From Polaribacter septentrionalilitoris (GTDB taxonomy: Bacteria; Bacteroidota; Bacteroidia; Flavobacteriales; Flavobacteriaceae): 64,000 nt of DNA. Position 1 is the first letter of the stretch. Each line of letters starts with the position of its first letter. The notes beneath the pieces were generated by a model. That model did no database searches. It had not been told where the DNA came from and worked only from the letters and a program-made list of their open reading frames with translations. Below are positions 27,224-35,975 of this stretch, piece by piece. Made by a program: the position numbers and the translations under genes. The stretch lies in contig NZ_VRMJ01000008.1 of NCBI RefSeq assembly GCF_009832745.1, positions 113,314 to 177,313 of the forward strand, written 5' to 3'.

Positions 27224-27360
27224 CGCGTTAAGGATTTAGTCTTTCTTCAAGCTCAAAAGAGTTTTTTGTTTGATCTCTTTTTTACTTTTTCAGCAAAAAG
27301 AGTGATTGTCTTTCGTCTACACTCAAGACAAAATCTAGCCTGACCTGAAAGGGAACGCCC
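27224..27360 (-). repeat. probable decayed intergenic repeat with GCGTT/AACGC ends
   Basis: Read on the minus strand, this stretch starts GGGCGTTCCC and ends CCTTAACGCG, with TTTGTCTT and CTTTTTGCTGAAAAAG between. That order of motifs resembles a dispersed noncoding repeat common in Flavobacteriaceae intergenic DNA. There is no second copy in the window, so the repeat status rests on memory. Confidence 0.4.
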
Positions 27361-27368
27361 TAAAAATT

Positions 27369-28019
27369 TTAATAAGTTAAATATTGATAGGCTTCAAACA
27401 ATGTAGGAAAAACCAAATGACTCCCAGCTGCTTTAAGCTCTTCCTCAGGGTATTGAGTTAAAATACCAATAGGAATCATACCTGCTGCTTTTGCTGCTGT
27501 TGTGCCTGTTAAACTATCCTCAAAAACCCATAATTCTTTAAAATCACTTTGTTTAAAACCCAACGCTTTTGCTAAAGTTTTGTATGCTTCAGGATGAGGT
27601 TTAGGTTTCTCATAATCTTGTACACCAAAAACTGTTTTAAAATCTAAATTTAGATGATAAACACTGTTCTTTAAAAATTGTTTGGTGGCGTTACTTGCAA
27701 TACCATAAGGAATCTTTTTTTCTGATAAAAAAGCCGTAAATTCTCTTACACCCGGCAATAATTTAGGTACTGTAAAATAGGTGTCTAAGTGTTTATCTTT
27801 TAACTGGTATAATTCTTTTGTTTGGTCATTTTTACCTATAACACTACAAAAATATTCAGCAATAATCATGGGTGATTTTCCTGAATGAAATTTTGGGAAA
27901 GGCACAATTTCTTGATCAAACAGTTCTTTGAAAGCCGATTTCCAAGCAGAAAAATGGCTTTCAAAACTGTTTACAATTACACCATCAAAATCGAATAAAA
28001 ATCCTTTAGGCAATTTCAT
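27369..28019 (-). CDS. HAD-superfamily phosphatase (beta-phosphoglucomutase-like)
   Basis: This 216-residue protein has motif I FDFDGVIVNS (about residues 9-18), a helical cap (ESHFSAWKSAFKELF), motif II IASNATK, the motif III lysine region YEKPKPHPEAY and motif IV VFEDSLTGTTAAKAAGM. It is a cytoplasmic phosphatase or phosphomutase of small phosphorylated sugars. It overlaps the preceding lactone-oxidase-type gene by 14 bp, so the two are translationally coupled and perhaps act on related sugar compounds. The substrate is unknown. Confidence 0.87.
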   Translation of the reverse strand: MKLPKGFLFDFDGVIVNSFESHFSAWKSAFKELFDQEIVPFPKFHSGKSPMIIAEYFCSVIGKNDQTKELYQLKDKHLDTYFTVPKLLPGVREFTAFLSEKKIPYGIASNATKQFLKNSVYHLNLDFKTVFGVQDYEKPKPHPEAYKTLAKALGFKQSDFKELWVFEDSLTGTTAAKAAGMIPIGILTQYPEEELKAAGSHLVFPTLFEAYQYLTY

Positions 28020-29331
28020 TTACTAATTTTTTAGCACCCACTAATTTTGTTAAATACGGGTTTAAAAACTTATTTGTGGGGTCTAATTCTTGTCTAACTT
28101 CTTTAAATGCTTTCCATTTTGGATAAATTTGAGACAATTCTGCATCTTTTGCTGCAAAACGTTTTCCCCAATGTGGTCTACCACCATATTTTAAGAAAAT
28201 ATTTTCTATAGTTTTAAACGCTTCATAAGTATCTGCAGTTGCTGCATTTCTAGATACACAACCCATGGTTACTGTATCGTGTCCATAGGCATAACTTAAC
28301 CAAGATTTGTCTTGATATACAAAACGCACATCCATTGGAATATGAATAAATGACTTATTATTCCATTGGTTAATAACTGTTTTTAATTCTTTAAAAACTT
28401 CTGGAAATTTATCTAGACTTACTGTCCATTCTGCCAATTCTAAAGTAGATCCTCTAGATTTGGTAACAGTGGCTTGGTACAGAGTACCTTTATGTTCTTT
28501 TTTAGAGTTGAAGAAAGCTTTTGCAATAATTTTATTTGCAATTGAAGTTATCCAAGGAAATTTATGAGAATACTTATACAATATTTTAGAAACCGTTCTT
28601 CTATGTTTTAAGTATTTAGGGCCTGTATTTTCAATTACTTCTTGATTTTTGTCAATTTTATCTCCAGTAATCACATATCCTGTATCTGTGTGAGGCAACC
28701 ATAAAATTCTTAAAAAGTCGTGCTTTTTTAATCTACTTTTAATTTTTGGCAACCATTCGCTATCTTTTTCTGGACCTTCCTTAATATGCAATGTGTAAGC
28801 AGGTTCACATTTAAAAGTTACTGTAGACATTACACCTAACATCCCTAAAGAAACGCGAACTGCATCTATTAAATCATCGTTTTCTGTAATGGTTTTTACG
28901 CTTCCATCAGCAAGTACTAAGTTACATTCGGTCATGTATTCACATAACAATTTACCACTTGTACCATGGGTTCCTGTAGCTAAAGCACCACCAATGGTAA
29001 TGGTATTAATATCAGGTAAACAAGGTATACACCAACCTACAGATTCAACAGCTTCTAGTAGCTCACTTAAGATTAAACCAGACTGAACTGTAATTGTTTT
29101 TGCATTATAATCGTAAGAAACAATTTTATTATAACTTGTCATATCTATCAACACATCAGTACCAGCGGCAATATCTGCAGAGGACTGTTTGCTTCCAAAA
29201 AAACGTATTTTTTCATTATTAGCTACAACTTTTTGAAGCTCCTCCTCAGAAGTAATGTCATACTTTGTAAGGTAGTTATACTTTAGGTTTTCATTCCAGC
29301 TAACCCAAGTTCCGTTATTTTTTTGTTTCAT
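28006..29331 (-). CDS. FAD-linked sugar-lactone oxidase (D-arabinono/L-gulono-1,4-lactone oxidase type)
   Basis: This 441-residue protein has a PCMH-type FAD domain (FFGSKQSSADIAAGTDVLIDM; TIGGALATGTHGTSGKLL, about residues 110-128) and a C-terminal ALO domain ending in the HWGKRFAAK and LDPTNKFLNPYL stretches. HWGK is the hallmark of aldonolactone oxidases. Such enzymes oxidise sugar lactones or polyols. No signal peptide is seen. The HAD gene overlaps its end. A TAATTTTG box 21 bp upstream of its start probably drives the pair. Confidence 0.85.
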   Translation of the reverse strand: MKQKNNGTWVSWNENLKYNYLTKYDITSEEELQKVVANNEKIRFFGSKQSSADIAAGTDVLIDMTSYNKIVSYDYNAKTITVQSGLILSELLEAVESVGWCIPCLPDINTITIGGALATGTHGTSGKLLCEYMTECNLVLADGSVKTITENDDLIDAVRVSLGMLGVMSTVTFKCEPAYTLHIKEGPEKDSEWLPKIKSRLKKHDFLRILWLPHTDTGYVITGDKIDKNQEVIENTGPKYLKHRRTVSKILYKYSHKFPWITSIANKIIAKAFFNSKKEHKGTLYQATVTKSRGSTLELAEWTVSLDKFPEVFKELKTVINQWNNKSFIHIPMDVRFVYQDKSWLSYAYGHDTVTMGCVSRNAATADTYEAFKTIENIFLKYGGRPHWGKRFAAKDAELSQIYPKWKAFKEVRQELDPTNKFLNPYLTKLVGAKKLVNEIA

Positions 29332-29351
29332 GTTAATTTAATTTTGTTAAA

Positions 29352-29359
29352 CAAAATTA
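29352..29359 (-). promoter_or_regulatory. -7 promoter element for the lactone-oxidase/HAD operon
   Basis: Minus-strand TAATTTTG is an exact TAnnTTTG match, leaving a short leader of about 15 bases before the start codon at 29331. Confidence 0.6.
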
Positions 29360-29525
29360 CAGAATAATAAGGTTAACGAAGTTTTTAAAATGTTAAGAAA
29401 AACCAAATTGAGTTTCTAATAAAAATAGATGTGATATTTAATGAATTCCTTAAAATAATCCTTTTAAAAAAGTCTTTTTAATTATAATCATGAATATGCA
29501 TACTCTTAAGGTGATAAAAAAACAA

Positions 29526-32500
29526 TTAATTTAGTTTAAAGTTAATCTGTTGTTGTTCTAAAATGGCCAACAATTCATTAGAAACTTTAATTTTTGTGTT
29601 TCTACTAGGTAAATTCACTTCTATTTTATCTCTTGCATCCCAAATGGTAAATCGTAAAGATTGTTTACCTATATTATTTTTTAAAATACTTTCTAGATTT
29701 AGAATATTTTCTTCGTTAACTTCTTCGACAGGGATTTTTATAGTGAGTTTTTTACATAACTCGTCCATAATATCATGTAATAATTTAAAATCTGTAAATT
29801 TAATTCTAGGCTCTCCAGTTACACCATCTTTATTAGTCCAACCTGGTTGAATGGTCGCTCTCACATATAAGAATGAATTTGGAACTAAAAAATGTTTGTA
29901 TTTTAAGTATTCTTCACCAAAAATTCTGAACTCATTACTATCTCCATAATCTTCAATAGTAAATGCAGCCCAACCTTTTCCAGCTTTAGAAACTCGATGT
30001 TGCACATCTGTAATAATGCCTGCAAAAGATAAATTATTACCTACAATCTTTTGTAAATCACTTTTAAAATCTTTTAATTTGGCATTACAAAAAATCATTT
30101 CATTCTTAAAATCATCTAAAGGATGTGCAGAAATGTACATTCCAATAACTTCTTTTTCTTGTGATAATAATTCCATAGTACCCCAAGTATCACATTCTGG
30201 AATATCAGGTTCTGGAAATTGTACATTAGATGCTTCTCCAAATAAAGAAACTTGGGCAGAATTTAAGTTTTCTTGGTACTTATTACCAAATTTCATTGCA
30301 CGTTCTAAAAAGGTTTGTCCTTTTTCATCTGTTGCAAAATATTGTGCCCTGTGTGTATCTATAAAAGAATCAAAACCACCTGCTTTTATTAAACTGTCAA
30401 AAGATTTTTTATTTGCAGCACGTAAATCAACACGTTTTGCCAAATCAAAAATAGACGAGTAATTTCCATTTTCTTCTCTTTCTTTAATAATTGCTCTTAC
30501 TGCTGCAGCTCCTACACCTTTAACTGCAGCCATTCCAAAACGAACTGCACCATCTTTGTTTACAGAAAACTTTAAAAAAGATTCGTTTACATCTGGTCCT
30601 AAAACTTCTAGTCCCATTCGTTTACATTCTTCCATAAAAAAGGATACTGATTTAATATCGTTCATATTGTTAGAAAGTACAGAGGCCATATATTCTGCAG
30701 GGTAATGGGCTTTTAAATAGGCTGTTTGGTAGGCAATCCACGCATAACAAGTGGAGTGACTTTTATTAAAGGCATAACTTGCAAAAGCTTCCCAATCTTT
30801 CCATATTTTTTCTAATTTTTTTGCATCGTGTCCATTTGCAGCAGCTTGTTCAATAAATTTTGGTTTCATTTTATCTAAAACCGCAATTTGTTTTTTACCC
30901 ATGGCTTTACGTAAAACATCGGCTTCACCTTTGGTAAAATCTGCCAATTTTTGCGAGAGTAGCATTACCTGCTCTTGGTAGACTGTAATTCCATACGTTT
31001 CTGCCAAATACTCTTCCATTGCTGGTAAATCGTACTCAATATCTTCTGTACCATGTTTTCTATTGATAAAACTTGGGATATATTCCATTGGTCCAGGTCT
31101 GTACAAGGCATTCATTGCAATTAAATCGGCAAAAACGGTTGGTTTTAAAGAGCGCATGTGTTTTTGCATTCCTGGAGATTCATATTGAAAAATACCAACA
31201 GTTTCTCCTCTTTGGAATAATTCGTAGGTTTTGATATCATCTAAAGGGAAACTTTCAGGATCTAATTCTACACCATGTTTTGCTTTCACAATTTTTACGG
31301 TGTCTTTGATTAGAGTTAACGTTTTTAATCCTAAGAAGTCCATTTTTAACAAACCTGCAGATTCTACTACAGAGTTGTCAAACTGAGTGACGTACATGTC
31401 AGAATCTTTTGCTAAAGCAACAGGAACATAGTTAGTAATATCTCCAGGAGTAATAATTACACCACAGGCATGAATACCAGTATTTCTAACTGAGCCCTCT
31501 AAAATAGTAGCTTTATTTACAGTTTCTGAGGCCAAATCATTTCCTAAAGCAAGGTTTTGTAATTCCTCAACCATTACTTTTTCTTCGGATCGTAACCCTG
31601 CTATTTTGCCTTTACTTTTAGCGTCATCACCAAAAATATTTTTCAGTTTTACACCTGGAATTAACTTTGCAATTCTATCGGCTTCAAACAATGGTAAATC
31701 TAAAACTCTAGCTGTATCTCTAATAGAAGATTTTGCAGCCATGGTACCATACGTAATGATTTGTGCTACTTGGTTGGCACCATATTTATCAATTACGTAA
31801 TCCATTACTCTACTTCGTCCTTCGTCGTCAAAATCAATATCAATATCTGGCATTGAAACACGCTCAGGATTTAAGAAACGCTCAAAAAGTAAATCGTACT
31901 TTATAGGATCTATATTGGTTATCCATAAGCAATAAGCAACTACAGAACCAGCAGCAGAACCACGCCCTGGGCCAACAGAAACGTCCATATTTCTGGCTTC
32001 TCTAATAAAATCTTCAACAATTAAAAAGTATCCTGGGTAGCCTGTGTTTTCAATAACAGAAAGTTCAAAATCTAAACGTTCTTTAATGGCTTCTGTGATT
32101 TCTCCATACCGTTTTTTAGCACCTTCATAAGTTAAATGGCGTAAGAAATTATTTTCTCCACGTTTTCCTCCATCTTTTTCATCTTCAGGATCTTTAAATT
32201 CATCTGGAATATCAAAAGCTGGTAATAAAACGTCTCTGGCTAAGGTGAAGATTTCAATTTTATCTACAATTTCTTGAATATTGCTAATCGCTTCAGGAAT
32301 ATCTGCAAAGAGTTTTTTCATCTCATCTGTAGACTTAAAATAATATTCTTCATTTGGCAAACCATATCTGTAACCACGTCCTTTTCCTTTTGGAGTAGCT
32401 TGTTTTTCGCCATCTTTTACACATAATAAAATATCATGTGCATTTGCATCTTCTTTATTTAAATAAAAAGTATTGTTGGTTGCAACAATTTTAACATCAT

Positions 32501-33863
32501 GCTTTTTAGAAAATTTCAGTAAAGTTTCGTTCACAATCTTTTCATCTTGTTGATCATGACGCATCAACTCAATATAAAAATCTTCCTTAAACTCTTCTTT
32601 CCACCATAGCAAAGCTTCTTCAGCTTGTTTTTCTCCAAGGTTTAGAATTTTGCTAGGTACTTCACCATAAAGATTTCCAGTTAAAACAATAACATCCTCT
32701 TTATATTTTTTGATGATTTCTTTATCAATTCTTGGTACGTAATAGAATCCATCAACAAAAGCAATGGAAGACATTTTTGCTAAATTGTGATATCCTTTTT
32801 TGTTTTTTGCCAATAAGACTACTTGATAACCGTTGTCTTTTTGAGATTTATTGGTATGATCTTCGCTAACATTAAATTCACAACCTATAATGGGTTTTAT
32901 TGGTTTTTCTGCGTCTTTGTTATGATTTAAAACAGCGCTTACAAAGTGAAATGCAGCCATCATATTTCCAGTGTCTGTCATTGCCACAGCAGACATGTTA
33001 TCGTTTGCAGCTGCTTTTACAATATTACCAATTTGAATGGTAGACTGTAATACAGAAAACTGTGTATGATTGTGCAAATGTGCAAACTGAACCTCTTTTA
33101 ATTCTGCTAAACCTACAGAAGTTGATTTTTTTGTAACATCAACTTTTAATTTTTCTAGACGTTTACGAATCTTGTCACTTTCTCTTTTTAGATTGATGTG
33201 TTTAAGACCAATTACTTGAATGGGTTTTGGATTTTCTTCAGAAAAGTTTTTGAAATAATCAGCATCAACATCCAATTGTTCTTTGGTAAATTCACGCAAA
33301 CGAATTAACTCTAAAAAACATCGAGTTGTGGCTTCAACATCTGCAGTTGCATTGTGCGCTTCACCAAAACCAACTCCAAATAAATGGTTGTGTAATTCCG
33401 TTAACGTTGGGAGTTTAAATTTTCCTCCACGTCCGCCAGGAATTTGACACATTTGTGCCGTTTTTTCTGTACACGTATCTAAAACAGGGAGTTCTAATAA
33501 TTTATTTTCAACCCCAAGTCTATGAAATTCACACCCCATAATATTTAAATCAAACTCTACATTTTGACCAACTACAAATTTGGTTTTCTGTAAAGCTTCA
33601 TTAAATAGTTGTAACCCTTTGTCTAAATCAATACCTTGTTCATCAGCTAATTCAGTAGAAATTCCATGAATTCTCTCCGCGTCATAAGGAATGTTAAATC
33701 CCTCAGGTTTAATTAAAAAATCATTATGCTCAATAAGATTTCCCATTTTATCATGTAGTTGCCATGCAATTTGGATACATCTTGGCCAGTTGTCAGTATC
33801 TGTAATAGGTGCATTCCAACTTTTTGGTAAACCTGTAGTTTCAGTATCGAAAATTAAGTACAT
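29526..33863 (-). CDS. dnaE: DNA polymerase III alpha subunit fused to an N-terminal DnaQ-type exonuclease
   Basis: This 1445-residue replicative polymerase starts with a DEDDh exonuclease domain of about 190 residues: FDTETTG (D6, E8), VGQNVEFDLNIMG and HNATADVEAT. A PHP domain follows from about 270 (HLHNHTQFSVL). The polymerase core contains VGPGRGSAAGS, PDIDIDFDDEGR (catalytic aspartates) and RPGPMEYIPSF. Helix-hairpin-helix and OB-fold regions close the protein. Standard DnaE is near 1160 residues, so the extra length is the exonuclease. Polymerase and proofreading are thus on one chain. Confidence 0.96.
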   Translation of the reverse strand: MYLIFDTETTGLPKSWNAPITDTDNWPRCIQIAWQLHDKMGNLIEHNDFLIKPEGFNIPYDAERIHGISTELADEQGIDLDKGLQLFNEALQKTKFVVGQNVEFDLNIMGCEFHRLGVENKLLELPVLDTCTEKTAQMCQIPGGRGGKFKLPTLTELHNHLFGVGFGEAHNATADVEATTRCFLELIRLREFTKEQLDVDADYFKNFSEENPKPIQVIGLKHINLKRESDKIRKRLEKLKVDVTKKSTSVGLAELKEVQFAHLHNHTQFSVLQSTIQIGNIVKAAANDNMSAVAMTDTGNMMAAFHFVSAVLNHNKDAEKPIKPIIGCEFNVSEDHTNKSQKDNGYQVVLLAKNKKGYHNLAKMSSIAFVDGFYYVPRIDKEIIKKYKEDVIVLTGNLYGEVPSKILNLGEKQAEEALLWWKEEFKEDFYIELMRHDQQDEKIVNETLLKFSKKHDVKIVATNNTFYLNKEDANAHDILLCVKDGEKQATPKGKGRGYRYGLPNEEYYFKSTDEMKKLFADIPEAISNIQEIVDKIEIFTLARDVLLPAFDIPDEFKDPEDEKDGGKRGENNFLRHLTYEGAKKRYGEITEAIKERLDFELSVIENTGYPGYFLIVEDFIREARNMDVSVGPGRGSAAGSVVAYCLWITNIDPIKYDLLFERFLNPERVSMPDIDIDFDDEGRSRVMDYVIDKYGANQVAQIITYGTMAAKSSIRDTARVLDLPLFEADRIAKLIPGVKLKNIFGDDAKSKGKIAGLRSEEKVMVEELQNLALGNDLASETVNKATILEGSVRNTGIHACGVIITPGDITNYVPVALAKDSDMYVTQFDNSVVESAGLLKMDFLGLKTLTLIKDTVKIVKAKHGVELDPESFPLDDIKTYELFQRGETVGIFQYESPGMQKHMRSLKPTVFADLIAMNALYRPGPMEYIPSFINRKHGTEDIEYDLPAMEEYLAETYGITVYQEQVMLLSQKLADFTKGEADVLRKAMGKKQIAVLDKMKPKFIEQAAANGHDAKKLEKIWKDWEAFASYAFNKSHSTCYAWIAYQTAYLKAHYPAEYMASVLSNNMNDIKSVSFFMEECKRMGLEVLGPDVNESFLKFSVNKDGAVRFGMAAVKGVGAAAVRAIIKEREENGNYSSIFDLAKRVDLRAANKKSFDSLIKAGGFDSFIDTHRAQYFATDEKGQTFLERAMKFGNKYQENLNSAQVSLFGEASNVQFPEPDIPECDTWGTMELLSQEKEVIGMYISAHPLDDFKNEMIFCNAKLKDFKSDLQKIVGNNLSFAGIITDVQHRVSKAGKGWAAFTIEDYGDSNEFRIFGEEYLKYKHFLVPNSFLYVRATIQPGWTNKDGVTGEPRIKFTDFKLLHDIMDELCKKLTIKIPVEEVNEENILNLESILKNNIGKQSLRFTIWDARDKIEVNLPSRNTKIKVSNELLAILEQQQINFKLN

Positions 33864-33956
33864 AAATGGTGTTTTTGCTGATAAATTTGGGAAGTTAAAA
33901 TTACAAAAACATTGATGATTTTTGACTGATTATTTATTGTGACTTATCAACAAAAA

Positions 33957-33982
33957 AAGTCAACCCAATGAAAGGTTGACTT
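33957..33982 (-). terminator. terminator of the PA2169-type gene
   Basis: On the minus strand AAGTCAACC pairs with GGTTGACTT and is followed by a run of T. It lies between the four-helix-bundle gene and dnaE. Confidence 0.8.
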
Positions 33983-34015
33983 ATAAATTTAATTGTTAAT
34001 TTAATGAGGTTGCAT

Positions 34016-34462
34016 TTATGCTAACTCTTCTTCTACCATTAAACTATTAATTGCAGATTGTATTTGGTGCTTTTGGTTTTCTAACATTGTTCTAGTTGAT
34101 GGGGCAAAAGCGTCTTCTTTTAATATTTCGCTGTATTCATCTAAACTTGCTTTTTCTCCACGAATTGCTTCTTCTAAAATGGCTTCTTCATCATTTGAGC
34201 TAAATAGAGATTTTAAAGACATCCAATTTCTATGCATTGTTCCTTTTATAGAGCCATCTTCTTCTGGTATTTGTCCATAACTTAATATCTCTGTTCTTAT
34301 GTTTTTAGCAAACTCACTTCTTTCTGAAGCTCTTTTTTTAAAAAACATTTTTAATTTTGGACTATCAATATTATCTGCAGCATTAAGGTATCCTTTCTCT
34401 GCGTCATAATTTTTTTCTAATAATTCATTTATTTTTTTTGAAATTTTTTCACTGTACTTCAT
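34016..34462 (-). CDS. PA2169-family (DUF2383) four-helix-bundle protein
   Basis: This 148-residue acidic, entirely helical protein matches the ferritin-like DUF2383/PA2169 group: NELLEKNYDAEKGYLNAADNI, FFKKRASERSEFAKNIR, SIKGTMHRNWMSLKSLF and EEAIRGEKASLDEYSEILK. Members are often linked to stress; the biochemical role is unknown. It is monocistronic, with its own promoter box at 34527 and a terminator. Confidence 0.87.
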   Translation of the reverse strand: MKYSEKISKKINELLEKNYDAEKGYLNAADNIDSPKLKMFFKKRASERSEFAKNIRTEILSYGQIPEEDGSIKGTMHRNWMSLKSLFSSNDEEAILEEAIRGEKASLDEYSEILKEDAFAPSTRTMLENQKHQIQSAINSLMVEEELA

Positions 34463-34526
34463 ATTGTCGTTTTCATTTTAAATTTCAATAATTTCTTTTG
34501 AGATGCTTATTGTTACACATCTGTTG

Positions 34527-34534
34527 CAAAATTA
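34527..34534 (-). promoter_or_regulatory. -7 promoter element for the PA2169-type gene
   Basis: Minus-strand TAATTTTG matches TAnnTTTG exactly and would give a leader of roughly 60 bases. Confidence 0.5.
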
Positions 34535-34685
34535 ATTGATATCTATCCTTAGGGTTTGCTGATAAGGTTTTGTTTTTGACTCATTTGAGTTTTTAAGAAA
34601 AGTGTAATCTTTTTTTAAAGAGCAAAGCATTTTAATTTCTGTAAAATTTATTGAAAATTAGTGATTTAGATTAAAAAAGGTTTTG

Positions 34686-34693
34686 TAATTTTG
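34686..34693 (+). promoter_or_regulatory. -7 promoter element for rpsP
   Basis: TAATTTTG matches TAnnTTTG exactly. Transcription would begin near 34699, precisely at the first hairpin of the S16 leader. Confidence 0.65.
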
Positions 34694-34699
34694 CGCCCA

Positions 34700-34746
34700 C
34701 TTATCACGAGATGGTAAGATTTTTAATAACCAAGGTCGAGAACCTT
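34700..34746 (+). ncRNA. S16-type ribosomal leader: two hairpins with identical CGAGA loops
   Basis: Hairpin 1 (34700-34718) pairs CTTATCA with TGGTAAG and hairpin 2 (34732-34746) pairs AAGGT with ACCTT. Both enclose the pentaloop CGAGA and are 13 bases apart. The element lies between the rpsP promoter and its start codon. A leader called S16-Flavo has been described in this position in Flavobacteria, and this is very likely it. Repeated loops suggest protein binding, plausibly S16 itself in feedback control. Confidence 0.75.
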
Positions 34747-34762
34747 AAAAAATTAACAAATT

Positions 34763-35299
34763 ATGTCTGTAAAAATCAGATTACAAAGACACGGAAAAAA
34801 AGGGAAACCATTCTATTGGATAGTTGCCGCTGATGCACGTGCAAAAAGAGATGGACGTTACTTAGAAAAAATTGGAACGTACAACCCAAATGTTAACCCT
34901 GCAATTATCGATTTAAATGTTGATAAAGCTGTAGAATGGTTACAAAATGGTGCACAACCAACAGATACTGCAAAAGCAATTTTATCTTACAAAGGAGCTT
35001 TATTAAAGAATCATTTAGCTGGTGGTGTACGCAAAGGAGCTTTAACTGAAGAGCAAGCTGAAGAAAAATTCAAAGCTTGGTTAGAAGAAAAAGAAGGTAA
35101 AGTTTCTACAAAAGAAGAAAAATTAGCAAAAGCTGATGCTGATGCTAAAGCAAAAGCTTTAGAGGCTGAAAAAGCTGTAAACGAAGCAAGAATTGCTGCT
35201 GCACAACCAGAAGAAGTAGTTGAAGAAGCTACAGAAGAAGTTGCTGCTGAAGCAACTGAAACTGCTGAAGAAGCAACAGAAGAAAAAGCAGCTGAGTAA
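34763..35299 (+). CDS. rpsP: 30S ribosomal protein S16 with long acidic/alanine-rich tail
   Basis: The first 95 or so residues are ribosomal protein S16 ([40 protein letters not shown]), part of the small subunit body. The remaining 80 residues form an alanine/glutamate-rich helical tail (for example [17 protein letters not shown]) absent from E. coli S16, although tails are common in Bacteroidetes. It heads the rpsP-rimM-tRNA unit and is probably regulated by the hairpin leader upstream. Confidence 0.97.
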   Translation: MSVKIRLQRHGKKGKPFYWIVAADARAKRDGRYLEKIGTYNPNVNPAIIDLNVDKAVEWLQNGAQPTDTAKAILSYKGALLKNHLAGGVRKGALTEEQAEEKFKAWLEEKEGKVSTKEEKLAKADADAKAKALEAEKAVNEARIAAAQPEEVVEEATEEVAAEATETAEEATEEKAAE

Positions 35300-35313
35300 A
35301 TTTTTAAACGATA

Positions 35314-35838
35314 ATGCGTAAAGAAGATTGTTTTTATTTAGGCAAAATCGTTAGAAAACATAGCTTTAAAGGTGAGGTTGTTATCAAGTTAGATACAGAC
35401 GAACCTGAGTTGTATAAAAATATGGAATCAGTTTATGTCGAATTTGGCAGTAATCTGGTTCCATTTTTTATTGACAAAAGTTCGTTACATAAAGGTAATC
35501 AGTTGCGTGTTCAGTTCGAAGATGTGTACTCTGAAGAAGAAGCCGATTCTATCTTAAAATGTGGAATTTATTTGCCACTTGATTTATTGCCAAAACTTAC
35601 AGGTGATAAGTTTTATTTTCATGAAGTAATTGGTTTTACGGTTGTTGATACAAACTTTGGTGAAGTAGGAACTATTGTTCATATAAATGATAAAGCCGCT
35701 CAACCACTTTTTGAAATTGACAGAGAAGGAAAAGAAATATTTATTCCTATGATTGATGATTTTATCAAAAAAGTAGATAGGGATACAAAAACTGTTCTTG
35801 TAGAAACTCCTGAAGGTTTAATAGAATTGTATTTATAA
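35314..35838 (+). CDS. rimM: ribosome maturation factor RimM
   Basis: This 174-residue protein has the RimM N-terminal domain (YLGKIVRKHSFKGEVVIKLDTDEP) and a C-terminal PRC-barrel (FYFHEVIGFTVVD, GTIVHINDKAAQPLFEI, KEIFIPMIDDFI). It helps late 30S assembly, chiefly of the 16S head. It follows rpsP by 14 bp, the usual gene order. Confidence 0.96.
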   Translation: MRKEDCFYLGKIVRKHSFKGEVVIKLDTDEPELYKNMESVYVEFGSNLVPFFIDKSSLHKGNQLRVQFEDVYSEEEADSILKCGIYLPLDLLPKLTGDKFYFHEVIGFTVVDTNFGEVGTIVHINDKAAQPLFEIDREGKEIFIPMIDDFIKKVDRDTKTVLVETPEGLIELYL

Positions 35839-35840
35839 CT

Positions 35841-35927
35841 AGAAAGGTGGCCGAGTGGTCGAAGGCGCTACCCTGGAAAGGTAGTATACTGGTAACGGTA
35901 TCGAGGGTTCGAATCCCTTCCTTTCTG
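35841..35927 (+). tRNA. tRNA-Ser (GGA anticodon)
   Basis: The acceptor arms AGAAAGG and CCTTTCT pair and the D-arm contains GCCGAGTGGTCGAAGGC. The anticodon stem CTACC/GGTAG encloses CTGGAAA with anticodon GGA. A long variable arm and the T-loop TTCGAAT follow. The long variable arm is typical of serine tRNAs. CCA is not encoded. The gene is 2 bp after rimM and probably co-transcribed. Confidence 0.96.
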
Positions 35928-35940
35928 CAAAAAAAAATAT

Positions 35941-35968
35941 AATCCTTTGATAATTATATCAAAGGATT
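35941..35968. terminator. bidirectional terminator after tRNA-Ser
   Basis: AATCCTTTGATA pairs perfectly with TATCAAAGGATT around ATTA, with a T run on the right and an A run on the left. It serves the rpsP unit and the converging GH16 gene. Confidence 0.9.
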
Positions 35969-35975
35969 TTTTTAT

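Noticed and set aside
30016..30462. 148-codon open frame on the + strand inside dnaE
   Set aside because: It is antisense to well-conserved polymerase domains, has no promoter box and resembles no protein family.
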